NCBI RefSeq assembly: GCF_018070325.1
Contig: NZ_JAGPXY010000008.1
Span: 1-64,000, forward strand
From: Micromonospora sp. H61
GTDB lineage: Bacteria; Actinomycetota; Actinomycetes; Mycobacteriales; Micromonosporaceae
Length of the DNA stretch: 64,000 nucleotides
Reading direction: 5' to 3'
Each line of letters begins with the position of its first letter. The stretch's first letter is position 1. Position numbers and translations under genes: made by a program. A model generated the notes under the pieces. The model saw only the letters and a program-made list of their open reading frames with translations, had not been told where the DNA came from and made no database searches. Shown piece after piece: positions 34,861 to 43,392 of the stretch.

Positions 34861-37692
34861 TCAGCCCGTGGTCAGGACGAACCTCTCCCAGGACCCGACC
34901 GACGTCCGGTTCGCGATCAGTGACCCGGCCCCGGCGTTTTCGGCGGCGACGATCTGGTTGTTGATCGTGGCGCGCAGGCTGACCGTCCCGTCGGAGTTGT
35001 TGATGAGCTGGAAGGTCTCCCACGCCCCCACAGAGGTGCGGTTGGCGATCAACGGCTCCGCGCCCGCGTTCTCGGCGGAGACGTAGAGCCCGTTGGCGCG
35101 CGACCGCAGGGCGATGGCACCGTTGCCGGCGTCCACCCGGTCGAACTGCTCGGTCGTACCGACGCTGGCCTTGTTGGCGATCAACGCGGTGCTGCCGACC
35201 GCCGACACGTACTGGTTGTTGACCTGCGCCCGCAAGGTGGTCGCCGGCGCGCTGCTACCGGTGCCGGTGGCGAAGGTGAAAGCGTCGACATCGAACAGGT
35301 AGCCGGACCCACCCTTGAACACCAGGTACAGCGTCGTCGACGCGGTGGGCGGGTTGCTGATCGTGGCGGACGCCTCGACGAAGGTCTCCCAGTTGCCGGT
35401 CACCGGAACCGTGACGGTGCCCAGCAGGGTGCCGGTGGCCGACCCGGCCCGGACCTCGATGGTGCCACCGGCGCCGGCCGACGACGCCCTTACGGTGATG
35501 CGGTTGGCGTTGGCCAGGTTGTACGGCTGGTAGGAGATCCAGTCGTTGTTCTCGATGAACCCGGCCGTGCGGCCACCCTCGGCGTTGGTGTGGTCGGTGG
35601 CCTGGACACCGGACTGGGCGCCGAAGTGCTCACCCTGGCGGTGCTTCGGTTGCAGCGTCTTGATGCTGTGCGTGGTCAGCCCACCGTTGTCGGTGTACGC
35701 GGCGTCGAAGACCCCGTAGATGTTTGCGGCCGAGTCGTGCTCACCGTCGGTCGGCAAGGTGATCGTGCCGCTGCACCCGGTCTTCGAGGTGATCTGGTGG
35801 GCGTGGCTGTCGTGGCCCAGCGCGTACGTCAGGCTCACCTTGGAGCAGTCGATCGTGCCGTCCTGCGGGTCGCTCACCGAGATCTGGTACGGCACCGTGT
35901 CACCGAAGCTGAACAGCTGCCCGTCGGTGGGCGCGGTGAGTGACACCGTCGGCGCGGTGTTGCCCACTGTGACGATCAGGCTCGCCGTGCCGGACAGGCC
36001 GGTCGGGTCGGTGACCTTCAGGGTGGGGCTGTACGAGCCGTTGGTGGTGTACGTCTTGGTGGGGTTGGCCGCCGTCGACGTGGTGCCGTCACCGAAGGTC
36101 CACAGGTAGCTGAGCGCGCCGCCCTCGGGGTCGGAGCTGCCGGCCGACGAGAAGTTGACAGTCAACGGGTTGGCCCCCGACGTCGGGTTCGCCGAGGCGA
36201 CCGCGATCGGGCTGCGGTTGCCACCACCGATGTACTCGATCCGGAAGAGCGCCTGATTGTTCGAGCCGGTGCCGTAGTCCAGCACGTACAGGGCGCCGTC
36301 CGGGCCGAAGGCCATGTCCATGACCTGGGTGCCGGTCCACGGGAAGTTGGAGATCTCCCCGCGTGAGCCGTCGGAGTTGACCTTGATGGCCTTGATCCAG
36401 CGGCGGCCGTACTCGCCGGCGAAGAACTGGCCGTCCAGCGACGGCGGGAACTTGATGCTGGAGTTGAGCGAGGCGTTGTACCGGTAGACCGGCCCGCCCA
36501 TCGGCGACTCCGAGCCGCTGCCGAACTCCGACGGCGAACCGGAGTCGCCCGCGTACTTGATCCAGGCCGGCTTCGCCGCGGGCAACGTGCCGAGCCCGGT
36601 GTTGCGGAACGAGTTGTTGGTCGGCCCGCCCGTGCAGTTGTACTTGGACTGCGACGGCCCGGACGGGAAGGTGTATTCATTGTATGTTTCCGTGCTGGTG
36701 TTGCTGCCGGTGCAGTACGGCCAGCCGTAGTTGCCCGGCGCCGCGATGCGGTTGAACTCGACCTGACCCTGAGGGCCCCGGCTGGAGTTCGTGGACCCGG
36801 CGTCGGGGCCGTAGTCACCGAGGTAGACCACGCCGGTCGCCTTGTCGACGCTCATCCGGAACGGGTTGCGCAGACCCATCGCGTAGATCTCCGGGCGGGT
36901 GCCCGACGTGCCGGGCGCGAACATGTTGCCCGACGGGATCGTGTACGTGCCGTCCGCCTGCGGCTTGATCCGTAGCACCTTGCCCCGCAGGTCGTTCGTG
37001 TTGCCCGCCGAGCGCTGGGCGTCGAACTGCGGGTTGCGGTTGGTCCGTTCGTCAAGTGGCGCGTAGCCGGACGACTCGAACGGGTTGGTGTCGTCGCCGG
37101 TGGTCAGGTACAGGTTGCCGGCGGCGTCGAAGTCCAGGTCACCGCCGACGTGGCAGCACTGCCCACGGTCGTTGGCGACCTGGAGCACGATCTTCTCGCT
37201 GCCCAGGTTGAGCGTGTCGTCGCTGTTGAGGGTGAACCGCGACAACCGCAGGTGCCCCTTCCACCGGTCCCAGTCAGACTGCGAGCCGGTGGTCGGGGCG
37301 TCCCCGGACGGGGTGCTCAGCGTGGGGGAGTAGTACAGGTAGATCCACCGGTTGCTGGCGAAGTTGGGGTCGACGGCGACGCCCTGCAACCCCTCCTCGT
37401 CGTGGGTGTAGACCGACAGGGTGCCGGAGACCTTTGTGTTGCCGGCCACGTCGGTCACCCGCAGGACACCGTTTCGGGCGGTGTGCAGCACCGAGCGGTT
37501 GGGCAGGACGGCCAGGGACATGGCCTCACCGAGCTCGCCCGAGCCGGTGGCGAGCTTGACCTGCTGATAGTCGGAGGCGGGGATCACCGCCGCCTGGGCG
37601 GTGGACGGTGCAGCCACAGCGAGGGCCGCGCTCGCGACGGTGAGGACCGCCGCGAAGAGCGCCCGGGGCCAGCGCCGGGGGTACGAGAGCAT
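34861..37692 (-). CDS. Secreted PQQ-type sugar dehydrogenase (GSDH) with PKD, CBM6 and beta-trefoil modules
   Basis: 943 residues. Signal peptide 1-34 (cleaved after AQA). The GSDH six-bladed propeller covers about 40-480; GLQGVAVDPNFASNRWIYLY, GQCCHVGGDLDFDAAGNLYL and MDMAFGPDGALYVLDYGTGS are typical of soluble aldose/sorbosone dehydrogenase-like domains. A PKD domain (about 495-578; YLWTFGDGTTST) is followed by a linker and a CBM6-like module (about 690-815). The C-terminal 120 residues hold three fascin/actin-crosslinking-like beta-trefoil repeats. Probably an extracellular carbohydrate oxidase; no pqq genes are in view. Second gene of the ThuA operon. Confidence 0.93.
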   Translation of the reverse strand: MLSYPRRWPRALFAAVLTVASAALAVAAPSTAQAAVIPASDYQQVKLATGSGELGEAMSLAVLPNRSVLHTARNGVLRVTDVAGNTKVSGTLSVYTHDEEGLQGVAVDPNFASNRWIYLYYSPTLSTPSGDAPTTGSQSDWDRWKGHLRLSRFTLNSDDTLNLGSEKIVLQVANDRGQCCHVGGDLDFDAAGNLYLTTGDDTNPFESSGYAPLDERTNRNPQFDAQRSAGNTNDLRGKVLRIKPQADGTYTIPSGNMFAPGTSGTRPEIYAMGLRNPFRMSVDKATGVVYLGDYGPDAGSTNSSRGPQGQVEFNRIAAPGNYGWPYCTGSNTSTETYNEYTFPSGPSQSKYNCTGGPTNNSFRNTGLGTLPAAKPAWIKYAGDSGSPSEFGSGSESPMGGPVYRYNASLNSSIKFPPSLDGQFFAGEYGRRWIKAIKVNSDGSRGEISNFPWTGTQVMDMAFGPDGALYVLDYGTGSNNQALFRIEYIGGGNRSPIAVASANPTSGANPLTVNFSSAGSSDPEGGALSYLWTFGDGTTSTAANPTKTYTTNGSYSPTLKVTDPTGLSGTASLIVTVGNTAPTVSLTAPTDGQLFSFGDTVPYQISVSDPQDGTIDCSKVSLTYALGHDSHAHQITSKTGCSGTITLPTDGEHDSAANIYGVFDAAYTDNGGLTTHSIKTLQPKHRQGEHFGAQSGVQATDHTNAEGGRTAGFIENNDWISYQPYNLANANRITVRASSAGAGGTIEVRAGSATGTLLGTVTVPVTGNWETFVEASATISNPPTASTTLYLVFKGGSGYLFDVDAFTFATGTGSSAPATTLRAQVNNQYVSAVGSTALIANKASVGTTEQFDRVDAGNGAIALRSRANGLYVSAENAGAEPLIANRTSVGAWETFQLINNSDGTVSLRATINNQIVAAENAGAGSLIANRTSVGSWERFVLTTG

Positions 37693-37779
37693 GATCGTCC
37701 TTTCTCGACGACCGGTGGACGGGCGCGCGGGGGCGCACCACGACCAGGTGGGGTGGTGGAGACGAGCGGGGGGACCAGG

Positions 37780-38967
37780 TCAGTTGGTGGTGACCAGGTC
37801 GAACTTCTCCCACTGGCCGATGGAGGTCCGGTTGGCGATCAGCGGGGACCCGCCTGCGTTGTCGGCGGCGACGTAACGGTTGTTCACGGTGGCCCGCAGG
37901 CTCACCGTGCCGTCGGAGTTGCGGACCAGCTGGAAGGTCTCCCAGGCGCCGGCGGTGGCCCGGTTGGCGATCAGCGCGGCGGCACCGGCGTTCTCGGCGG
38001 CGACGAACTGCCCGTTGCCCTTGGCGCGCAGCGCCACGTTGCCGTTGGCGAGGTTCACCAGGTCGAACCGCTCGGTGGTGTTCACCGAGGTCTTGTTGGC
38101 GATCAGCGGGGTGGTGGCGTTGGGCGCGCTGACGTACTGGTTGTTGGCGCGGGCCCGCAGGGTGGAGCCGCTGGCGGTGGGCGGCGGGGTCGTGGTGCGC
38201 GGCGAGCAGTCAGCCGTCACGGAGCCCGCGGCGACCTGGAGGCCGCCGAGCAGCATCCGGGTGAAGTTCGGGTCGGTGTACGACGCCTCGGTGTGTCCGA
38301 GGCCCGTGTACCAGGCACGCCCGCCGCCGTACGCCTTGCACCAGGTGATCGGGTGGTCGCCGCCCATGTTGCCGCCGCTGTAGGACGACTCGTCGAGGCT
38401 GGCCAGCACCCGGGCGCTGGACCGGGGGTTGGTGCGGTAGTTGTACCACTCGTCGGAGCGGACCCAGGTGGTGCCGAGGTGGGCGGTCGAGGGGTTGGTC
38501 TGGTCCTCGATCTTCACCGTGGCGTTCTGGATCGCCGGGTGCGAGTCGAACCATGCTCCGACCAGCGAGCCGTACCACGGCCAGCTGTACTCGGTGTCGG
38601 CCGCGGCGTGCACGCCGACGTAGCCACCACCGGCGGCGATGTACGACTCGAACGCGCTCTGCTGGCTGGCGTTGAGGACGTCGCCGGTGGTCGACATGAA
38701 GACCACTGCCTGGTACTGGGCCAGGTTGGAGGTGGTGAACTGCGCGGCGTCCTCGGTCGAGGTCACTGTGAAGCCGTTGGCCGAGCCGAGCTGCTGGATC
38801 GCGGCGATGCCGTTGGGGATGGACGAGTGCCGGAAGCCGGCGGTCTTGCTGAACACCAGGACCTTGGTCAGGGGTGCCGCCGAGGCGGGGGTCGGCAGTG
38901 CGACCAGGCTGGCCAGCATGACGGCCAGGCCGGTGACGAGTGCCAACAGGCGGGGACGGGAACGCAT
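37780..38967 (-). CDS. Secreted ThuA-domain protein with beta-trefoil tail
   Basis: 395 residues from ATG 38967 (GAGGAGCAAG upstream). Signal peptide 1-30 (ending ASA). The ThuA/class-I glutamine-amidotransferase-like domain spans about 33-250: KVLVFSKTAGFRHSSI, GGYVGVHAAADTEYSWPWYG (His in VHAAAD), and WCKAYGGGRAWYTGLGHTEA. A TPPPTA linker joins three fascin-like repeats (about 268-395). ThuA proteins are linked to sugar utilisation; catalytic activity is uncertain. Precedes the GSDH gene by 87 bp; the pair likely acts together outside the cell. Confidence 0.92.
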   Translation of the reverse strand: MRSRPRLLALVTGLAVMLASLVALPTPASAAPLTKVLVFSKTAGFRHSSIPNGIAAIQQLGSANGFTVTSTEDAAQFTTSNLAQYQAVVFMSTTGDVLNASQQSAFESYIAAGGGYVGVHAAADTEYSWPWYGSLVGAWFDSHPAIQNATVKIEDQTNPSTAHLGTTWVRSDEWYNYRTNPRSSARVLASLDESSYSGGNMGGDHPITWCKAYGGGRAWYTGLGHTEASYTDPNFTRMLLGGLQVAAGSVTADCSPRTTTPPPTASGSTLRARANNQYVSAPNATTPLIANKTSVNTTERFDLVNLANGNVALRAKGNGQFVAAENAGAAALIANRATAGAWETFQLVRNSDGTVSLRATVNNRYVAADNAGGSPLIANRTSIGQWEKFDLVTTN

Positions 38968-39373
38968 GGTCTTGCTCCTCTGCTGAGCGTCGACCTCAGG
39001 CTGTGCACACGGGCAGGCCGGAGGCCGCGATGGCGGTGGTGCCGAAGCCGGGCCGCCGATGCTCGGCTGAGGTGCTGCGGGGTGGTGGGGGGTGCAGGGG
39101 TGGGTCGCTGAAACCAGCCGATGACGTGGACCACCCACATTGGACGATCAGAGTTCATCGACTGGCATCGTTGACGCAGTAAACCTCCGATGTCTACGCC
39201 CCGTCAAGCCCAGGTGCTCCGGTCCGAGCGCGCCAGTGCCCGGCCGGCGGCCGTGTTGAGGTGAGACGTATGACGTATGCTCGATGCCATGGTCGCCGAC
39301 GAAGATCGAGCACGGCTCGCCCGGGCAACTCGTGGCGCTGCCGGCTGGCCGTCGCGCGGCCAGCCTCGCCGCC
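38968..39373. other. Intergenic region: leader of the ThuA operon and a possible remnant
   Basis: 38968-39170 is the untranslated leader of the ThuA operon. From 39269 to 39370 the repeated GACGTAT (39250-39264) precedes a short plus-strand frame starting MVADEDRARLARATRG that loses coding character and may be the 5' scrap of a lost gene. Nothing else is supported. Confidence 0.4.
39178..39207 (-). promoter_or_regulatory. Sigma70-type promoter of the ThuA-GSDH operon
   Basis: Minus strand: -35 TTGACG at 39207-39202, an 18-bp spacer, and -10 TTTACT at 39183-39178. Initiation near 39171 would give a leader of about 200 nt. This is the best -35/-10 pair in the window. Confidence 0.6.
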
Positions 39374-40087
39374 CTACGCGGGGCTGCGGGTGCCCCGGGT
39401 CGCCATCAGAATGAGATCGGCGATCGTCTCCGGGTGGGTGACCATGGCCAGATGCGATGATTCGACCTCGATGGTCGTCGCGTTCATCCGATCGGCCAGA
39501 AACCGCTCCAGCTCCGGCGCTGTGGTGCGGTCCTGTGTGGAGATCGAGTAATAGCACTGCCGGTCCCGCCAGGCGGCCGTCGTCGTCCGGCCCCCGAAGA
39601 GGTCCTTGGCGATCGGGCCCTGCACCGCGTACAGGGCACGGGCGCGGGTCTCCTCGATTCCACCGGCGAAGTCGTTCAGGAAAGCGCTCTCGCTGAGCTG
39701 CGCGTACCCGTCGTGGTGCACGAGGCCGGCGTTCGCCGGCGGCGTGGGATATTTCGCCGCGAGCGCGGTGTAGTCCTCGCCGGCGTCCGGCGCGCGGGCC
39801 GCCACGTACACCAGGGCGGTGACCCTCGGGTGGTTGCCGGCCTCGCTGATGATCGTGCCGGCCCAGGAGTGGCCCACCAGCACCGTCGGCCCGTCCTGGC
39901 GGTCGAGGGCGCGGTTGGTTGCCGCGACGTCGTCGGCCAGGGAGGTCAGCGGGTTCTGGACCGCGGTGACCGTCAGCCCGGCCCGCTGCAGCAGCGGGAT
40001 GACGTCGGACCAGGACGAGCCGTCGGCGTACGCGCCGTGGACCAGGACCACGTTGCGGGCGGGCTTGGCCGAAGACGTGTCGCTCAT
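39374..40087 (-). CDS. Alpha/beta hydrolase
   Basis: 237 residues from ATG 40087 with GGAGG 8 nt upstream. NVVLVHGAYADGSSW near 12 provides the oxyanion loop. The nucleophile elbow is GHSWAG near 74. The catalytic His is in SSHLAMVTHPE near the C-terminus. The Asp position is probably in the DRTTAPELERF region. It resembles the small esterase/carboxylesterase group (EstC-like/RsbQ-like) in the hydrolase superfamily. Substrate unknown. Confidence 0.93.
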   Translation of the reverse strand: MSDTSSAKPARNVVLVHGAYADGSSWSDVIPLLQRAGLTVTAVQNPLTSLADDVAATNRALDRQDGPTVLVGHSWAGTIISEAGNHPRVTALVYVAARAPDAGEDYTALAAKYPTPPANAGLVHHDGYAQLSESAFLNDFAGGIEETRARALYAVQGPIAKDLFGGRTTTAAWRDRQCYYSISTQDRTTAPELERFLADRMNATTIEVESSHLAMVTHPETIADLILMATRGTRSPA

Positions 40088-40200
40088 CCGAAACCTCCGC
40101 ACGACGCCGTGCCGTCGCTCGCTCGTCGACGACAGCTCTCGCCCGCCACTCTTCCCCACGCCGGTCGGGGCGGTGGGCCGAACGCCCAGGCTTCAGCCCC

Positions 40201-41013
40201 TCAACGCACCGTTTCCGGTGCGAGGGCGCGCCAGTTCAGGCGGTCCCGGTAGTGGTGTCGCAGGACCAACCAGCTGACCGAGAACGGGATGGCCCCCATG
40301 GCGACGACTCCCAGGACGTTCGCGCCGGCCACGTCGAAGACCGCCCCGACGTCGCCGAACAGCTGAGCGACCGTCTGGAACGCGACGTGTAGGCCGATGC
40401 CGGCCCAGATGTCACCGGTGGCGGCACGGAAGGCGCCCAGCAGCAGCGCGAAGACGAGGAAGAGCGCCAGTCGGTCGACGGATCTGGCCGCCCCGATGAG
40501 GAACCCGAACACTGTGAACAGCACTGCCTGCCCGACGACGGCCTGCCAGGCGGGCAGCCGGGTGGCGAGGTGGTGTTGCAGGTACCCGCGGAAGACCAGC
40601 TCCTCCGGCAGCGCCTCCTTCAAGAAGACGAGCACGACCAGCAGCGCCGCCGCCCGCAGCACGTCCCCGACGGACGTCCGGACACTGATCTCGACCCAGC
40701 CGAGACCGAGGCAGAGCGCGAACCCCGCCGCGGCGGGAACGAGCCAGCAGGCCATGCCGAACAGCAGACGCCGCCAGCCGGCGCGCAGCGACGGCAACCC
40801 GAGGCCGGCCCAGGGCCGTCGGTCCAGGACGCGACGGGCGACGACCACCAGGGGTACGACGACAGCGGTGGTGAGGACCGCCCCGATCGCGTGGGTGGGC
40901 CGGTCGTAGTCACTGTCGAGAGGGGCGCCCAGCAACAGCCAGACCAGCACTGCGGCGGTGGCCACGACGAGGATCCGCCAGGGCAGGGCGAGACGAGATC
41001 CGGCGCTCACCAC
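40201..41013 (-). CDS. CPBP family intramembrane metalloprotease
   Basis: About 270 residues with eight hydrophobic segments. The CPBP (Abi) motifs are present: EALPEELVFRGYL near 150 (EExxxR), an FxxxH-like segment and GLHVAFQTVAQ near 220. These give the zinc-binding Glu/His residues of the prenyl-protease (Rce1/CAAX) superfamily. GTG 41013 or 41010 starts just after a TACGCT -10 box (41018-41023), so it is probably leaderless. Role unknown: bacteriocin self-immunity or sigma-factor release are typical for relatives. Confidence 0.9.
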   Translation of the reverse strand: MVSAGSRLALPWRILVVATAAVLVWLLLGAPLDSDYDRPTHAIGAVLTTAVVVPLVVVARRVLDRRPWAGLGLPSLRAGWRRLLFGMACWLVPAAAGFALCLGLGWVEISVRTSVGDVLRAAALLVVLVFLKEALPEELVFRGYLQHHLATRLPAWQAVVGQAVLFTVFGFLIGAARSVDRLALFLVFALLLGAFRAATGDIWAGIGLHVAFQTVAQLFGDVGAVFDVAGANVLGVVAMGAIPFSVSWLVLRHHYRDRLNWRALAPETVR

Positions 41014-41047
41014 GCGCAGCGTAGCCGGCGGCGTCAAGGGCGGACGG

Positions 41048-41791
41048 TCAGCGCCCCAGGACGAGATAGCCGAGGCCGAGGACACCCCGGTAACCGCCGA
41101 CGTACTGGCGCAACCGGTCGTCGAGTTCCGCGCGGACCTCGGCCGCACGGGGGTCCTCCGGGTACGCCAGCAGCCACTCCTGCCGTCCGGCGAGCCAGGT
41201 GGACTCGAAGTCGTCCCATTCCCGCTGGTCGGCGGTGCTCAGGTGCAGCAACCGCCAGCCCCGCCGGCGGGCGGCCTCGACCAGCCCGGGCAGGGTCGGG
41301 ACCTCCGGGCCGAAGACCTCGGCGATTTCCGCGGTGGGGGACCGATCCCAGTACGCGTCGCCGAACAGCAGCCGCCCACCGGGCCGGACCACGGCGGCGA
41401 GGGCGTCGAGGGCGGCCTCGGTGCCGCCGAAGGCGTGTGCCGAGCCGATGCAGAGGACCCGGTCGGCCGGCTCCTGCCAGGCCGCCGCTTCCCCCATCAC
41501 GAAGGCGACGTGCCGGTTCAGCGACCGCCCCGCGGCCAGCCGCCGCCCTCGGGCGAGCGCTGCCTCGTCGGTGTCGACGCCGACGCCGCGGGTCGCGACC
41601 GGGCCGGAGACACCGCCGGCGGCGACCGCCCACAGCAGCAGCTCACCCCAGCCACAGCCGAGGTCGAGCACCCGCGCGCCGGGGCGGACGTCGAGCCGTT
41701 GCAGCAGCAACGCGGCGTGCTCCGGCGAGAGCGGCGTGTTCCAGCGCATCCGCGCGTAACGGCTGGCGGCGAGGTGGTCGGTTGACTGCAT
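41048..41791 (-). CDS. SAM-dependent methyltransferase (class I)
   Basis: 247 residues. GARVLDLGCGWGELLLWAVA at 38-57 is motif I of the Rossmann-like fold, and GVGVDTDEAALARGR follows as the acidic motif II. VVRPGGRLLFGDAYW near 135 is motif IV. The C-terminal half contains YLVLGR. It groups with the Methyltransf_25/11 small-molecule enzymes. Substrate unknown. Adjacent to the CPBP gene on the same strand but 34 bp apart. Confidence 0.9.
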   Translation of the reverse strand: MQSTDHLAASRYARMRWNTPLSPEHAALLLQRLDVRPGARVLDLGCGWGELLLWAVAAGGVSGPVATRGVGVDTDEAALARGRRLAAGRSLNRHVAFVMGEAAAWQEPADRVLCIGSAHAFGGTEAALDALAAVVRPGGRLLFGDAYWDRSPTAEIAEVFGPEVPTLPGLVEAARRRGWRLLHLSTADQREWDDFESTWLAGRQEWLLAYPEDPRAAEVRAELDDRLRQYVGGYRGVLGLGYLVLGR

Positions 41792-41853
41792 CCGTTGAGG
41801 GTCCCAAGCCGTGTGTCGGGTCCGGCACCCGGGCGTACGGCAGGATCGGTGGA

Positions 41854-42423
41854 ATGGACGCGGAGCCTGCGGGGCCGGCGCGGCGGCCGACCCCGCAGGA
41901 GGTGGCGGCGGCGGCCGGTCGGGGTCTGCCGGACATCATCGGCCCCGGGCTGCGCGTGCTGTTCTGCGGCTACAACCCCGGCCTCTACTCGGCCGCCGTG
42001 GGGGAGCCGTTCGCCCGCCGGGGCAGCCGATTCTGGCCGGCCCTGCACGGGGCCGGCTTCACCGACCGCCAGCTGCACTCGTGGGAACGCGACGAACTGC
42101 TGCGGCAGGGCCTGGGCATCACCAGCCTGAGCAACCGGGCCACCGCCCGCGCCGACGAGCTGACCTCGGAGGAGTTGGTGGCCGGGGTCACCGGGTTGGC
42201 GGTGAAGGTCGAGCGCCACCGGCCGCAGTGGGTGGCGATCCTCGGGGTGACCGCGTACCGGATCGCCTTCGCTCGGCCGAAGGCCGGGCTGGGCCCGCGA
42301 CCGGACCGGCTGGGGCCGGCCCAGGTCTGGGTGCTGCCGAACCCCAGCGGCCTGAACGCGCACTTCCCGCTGCCGGCGTTGACCGCCGAGTTCGCCAAGC
42401 TGCGGCGGGAGCTGGACCGCTAG
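41854..42423 (+). CDS. mug: G/U mismatch-specific uracil-DNA glycosylase (Mug/TDG family)
   Basis: 189 residues. LRVLFCGYNPGLYSAAVG near 30 carries the GxNPG-type motif with catalytic Asn. VLPNPSGLNAHF near 165 is the second Mug/TDG motif. The FWPALHGAGFTDRQL segment near 53 is typical for the family. It excises uracil and thymine from G/U and G/T mispairs in base-excision repair. Start ATG 41854. The stop TAG overlaps the convergent gene's stop within CTAG (42420-42423). Confidence 0.93.
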   Translation: MDAEPAGPARRPTPQEVAAAAGRGLPDIIGPGLRVLFCGYNPGLYSAAVGEPFARRGSRFWPALHGAGFTDRQLHSWERDELLRQGLGITSLSNRATARADELTSEELVAGVTGLAVKVERHRPQWVAILGVTAYRIAFARPKAGLGPRPDRLGPAQVWVLPNPSGLNAHFPLPALTAEFAKLRRELDR

Positions 42424-42923
42424 CCGGCCGTGGCGACCAGCCCCTGGTAGTAGGGCTGCATGGCCGGGTGGTACTCGTCGAACTCCGGGCGGGGCGAACC
42501 GTCCCGGGAGGCGACCAGCAGGTCCAGGTAGTACTCCCAACCGGCGCCCACCTCGGCGATGCCCTCCACGCTGCTCAGGTGCTGCACGAACCGCAGCTCG
42601 GTGGTGCCGTCGGTCTCGGTCAGCGACAGCTCCAGCAGCCAGCTGCCGTAGTCGTCGACCATCGACACGGCGAGACGCCGCTGCGGTTCGCACGCGTCGA
42701 TGCGTACGTCACACCAGGGCTGCTGCTCCTCGTACGCCATCTGGACCCGTATGGTCCGTCCGGGCCCGGCGTCGCCCTCCCACGGGCCGAACCAGCGGGC
42801 CGTACGGTCCGGCTCGGTCAGGCTGGCCCAGACGTCGGCCGCCGGGGCGCGGAAGGTCCGGGTGAGGACGAGATCGTGGCCGGTGTCGGTCTGAAACAGG
42901 CGTCCGGCGGGTGTGCGGGTCAT
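42420..42923 (-). CDS. SRPBCC (AHSA1-like) domain protein
   Basis: 167 residues from ATG 42923, overlapping the ArsR-type stop through ATGA. LTRTFRAPAADVWASLTEPD near 20 and ARWFGPWEGDAGPG near 41 match the AHSA1 START-like fold; GTTELRFVQHLSSVEGIAEV near 112 follows. In actinobacteria such genes are often paired with an ArsR regulator; the ligand is unknown but hydrophobic small molecules are typical. Confidence 0.92.
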   Translation of the reverse strand: MTRTPAGRLFQTDTGHDLVLTRTFRAPAADVWASLTEPDRTARWFGPWEGDAGPGRTIRVQMAYEEQQPWCDVRIDACEPQRRLAVSMVDDYGSWLLELSLTETDGTTELRFVQHLSSVEGIAEVGAGWEYYLDLLVASRDGSPRPEFDEYHPAMQPYYQGLVATAG

Positions 42924-43300
42924 GCCGTGTGCTCCCTTCGGTGCTCCGCCGGGCCGCGGCTGCGGCGCTCTCGGCGGGTGCGATAGACCTCGGTCTCCAA
43001 CGCGTCGAGGTGCCGGCCCCACCGGTCGACTGTGGTGAGCCCGGTGAGCCAGTCGAGCAGCGGGGCGAGCGGGCCCGGGTCGAGCCGGTAGATCCTCCGC
43101 CGTCCGACCAGCTCGTCACGGACCAGCCCGCAGTCGCGCAGCACCCGCAGGTGGCGGCTGATGGCGGGCCGGCTGATCGTGAACCGCTGGGCGATGTCGC
43201 CGGCGGAGAGGGGTTCGGCGCGCAACATGGTCAGGATGTGCCGGCGTACCGGGTCGGCGATCGCGACGGCCACCTCATCCACCCAGGAAGCGTAACCCAT
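42920..43300 (-). CDS. ArsR-family transcriptional repressor
   Basis: 126 residues from ATG 43300. EVAVAIADPVRRHILTMLRA, then LSAGDIAQRFTISRPAISRH and LRVLRDCGLVRDELVGRRRI, give the winged-helix fold. No metal-binding Cys pair is seen, so it is not a metal sensor of the classical type. GTG 43282 may be the true start (see operator). Co-transcribed with the SRPBCC gene (ATGA overlap). Confidence 0.92.
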   Translation of the reverse strand: MGYASWVDEVAVAIADPVRRHILTMLRAEPLSAGDIAQRFTISRPAISRHLRVLRDCGLVRDELVGRRRIYRLDPGPLAPLLDWLTGLTTVDRWGRHLDALETEVYRTRRERRSRGPAEHRREHTA

Positions 43301-43308
43301 AGGTTACG
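43291..43308. promoter_or_regulatory. Operator/-10 palindrome at the ArsR start
   Basis: CGTAACC-CATA-GGTTACG is a perfect 7-bp inverted repeat covering the annotated ATG (43300). The minus strand reads TAACCT directly before that ATG, so this could be the -10 box. Transcription would then start inside codon 2-3, and GTG 43282 would be the real start. Confidence 0.65.
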
Positions 43309-43392
43309 GGTTTGCCGGTTGTGGACCGTCGACACGGCGGATCAGTGGTCGGTGGTGGGCACATGATCACCTGACCTGGCACTCTTTACGGC

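Noticed and set aside
39261..39551. Plus-strand frame upstream of the alpha/beta hydrolase end
   Set aside because: It runs antisense into the hydrolase and the product is Arg/Ser-rich; only the first 100 bp might be a remnant.
40570..41853. Upstream extension of the mug frame
   Set aside because: Crosses the methyltransferase and CPBP genes on the other strand; real Mug starts at 41854.
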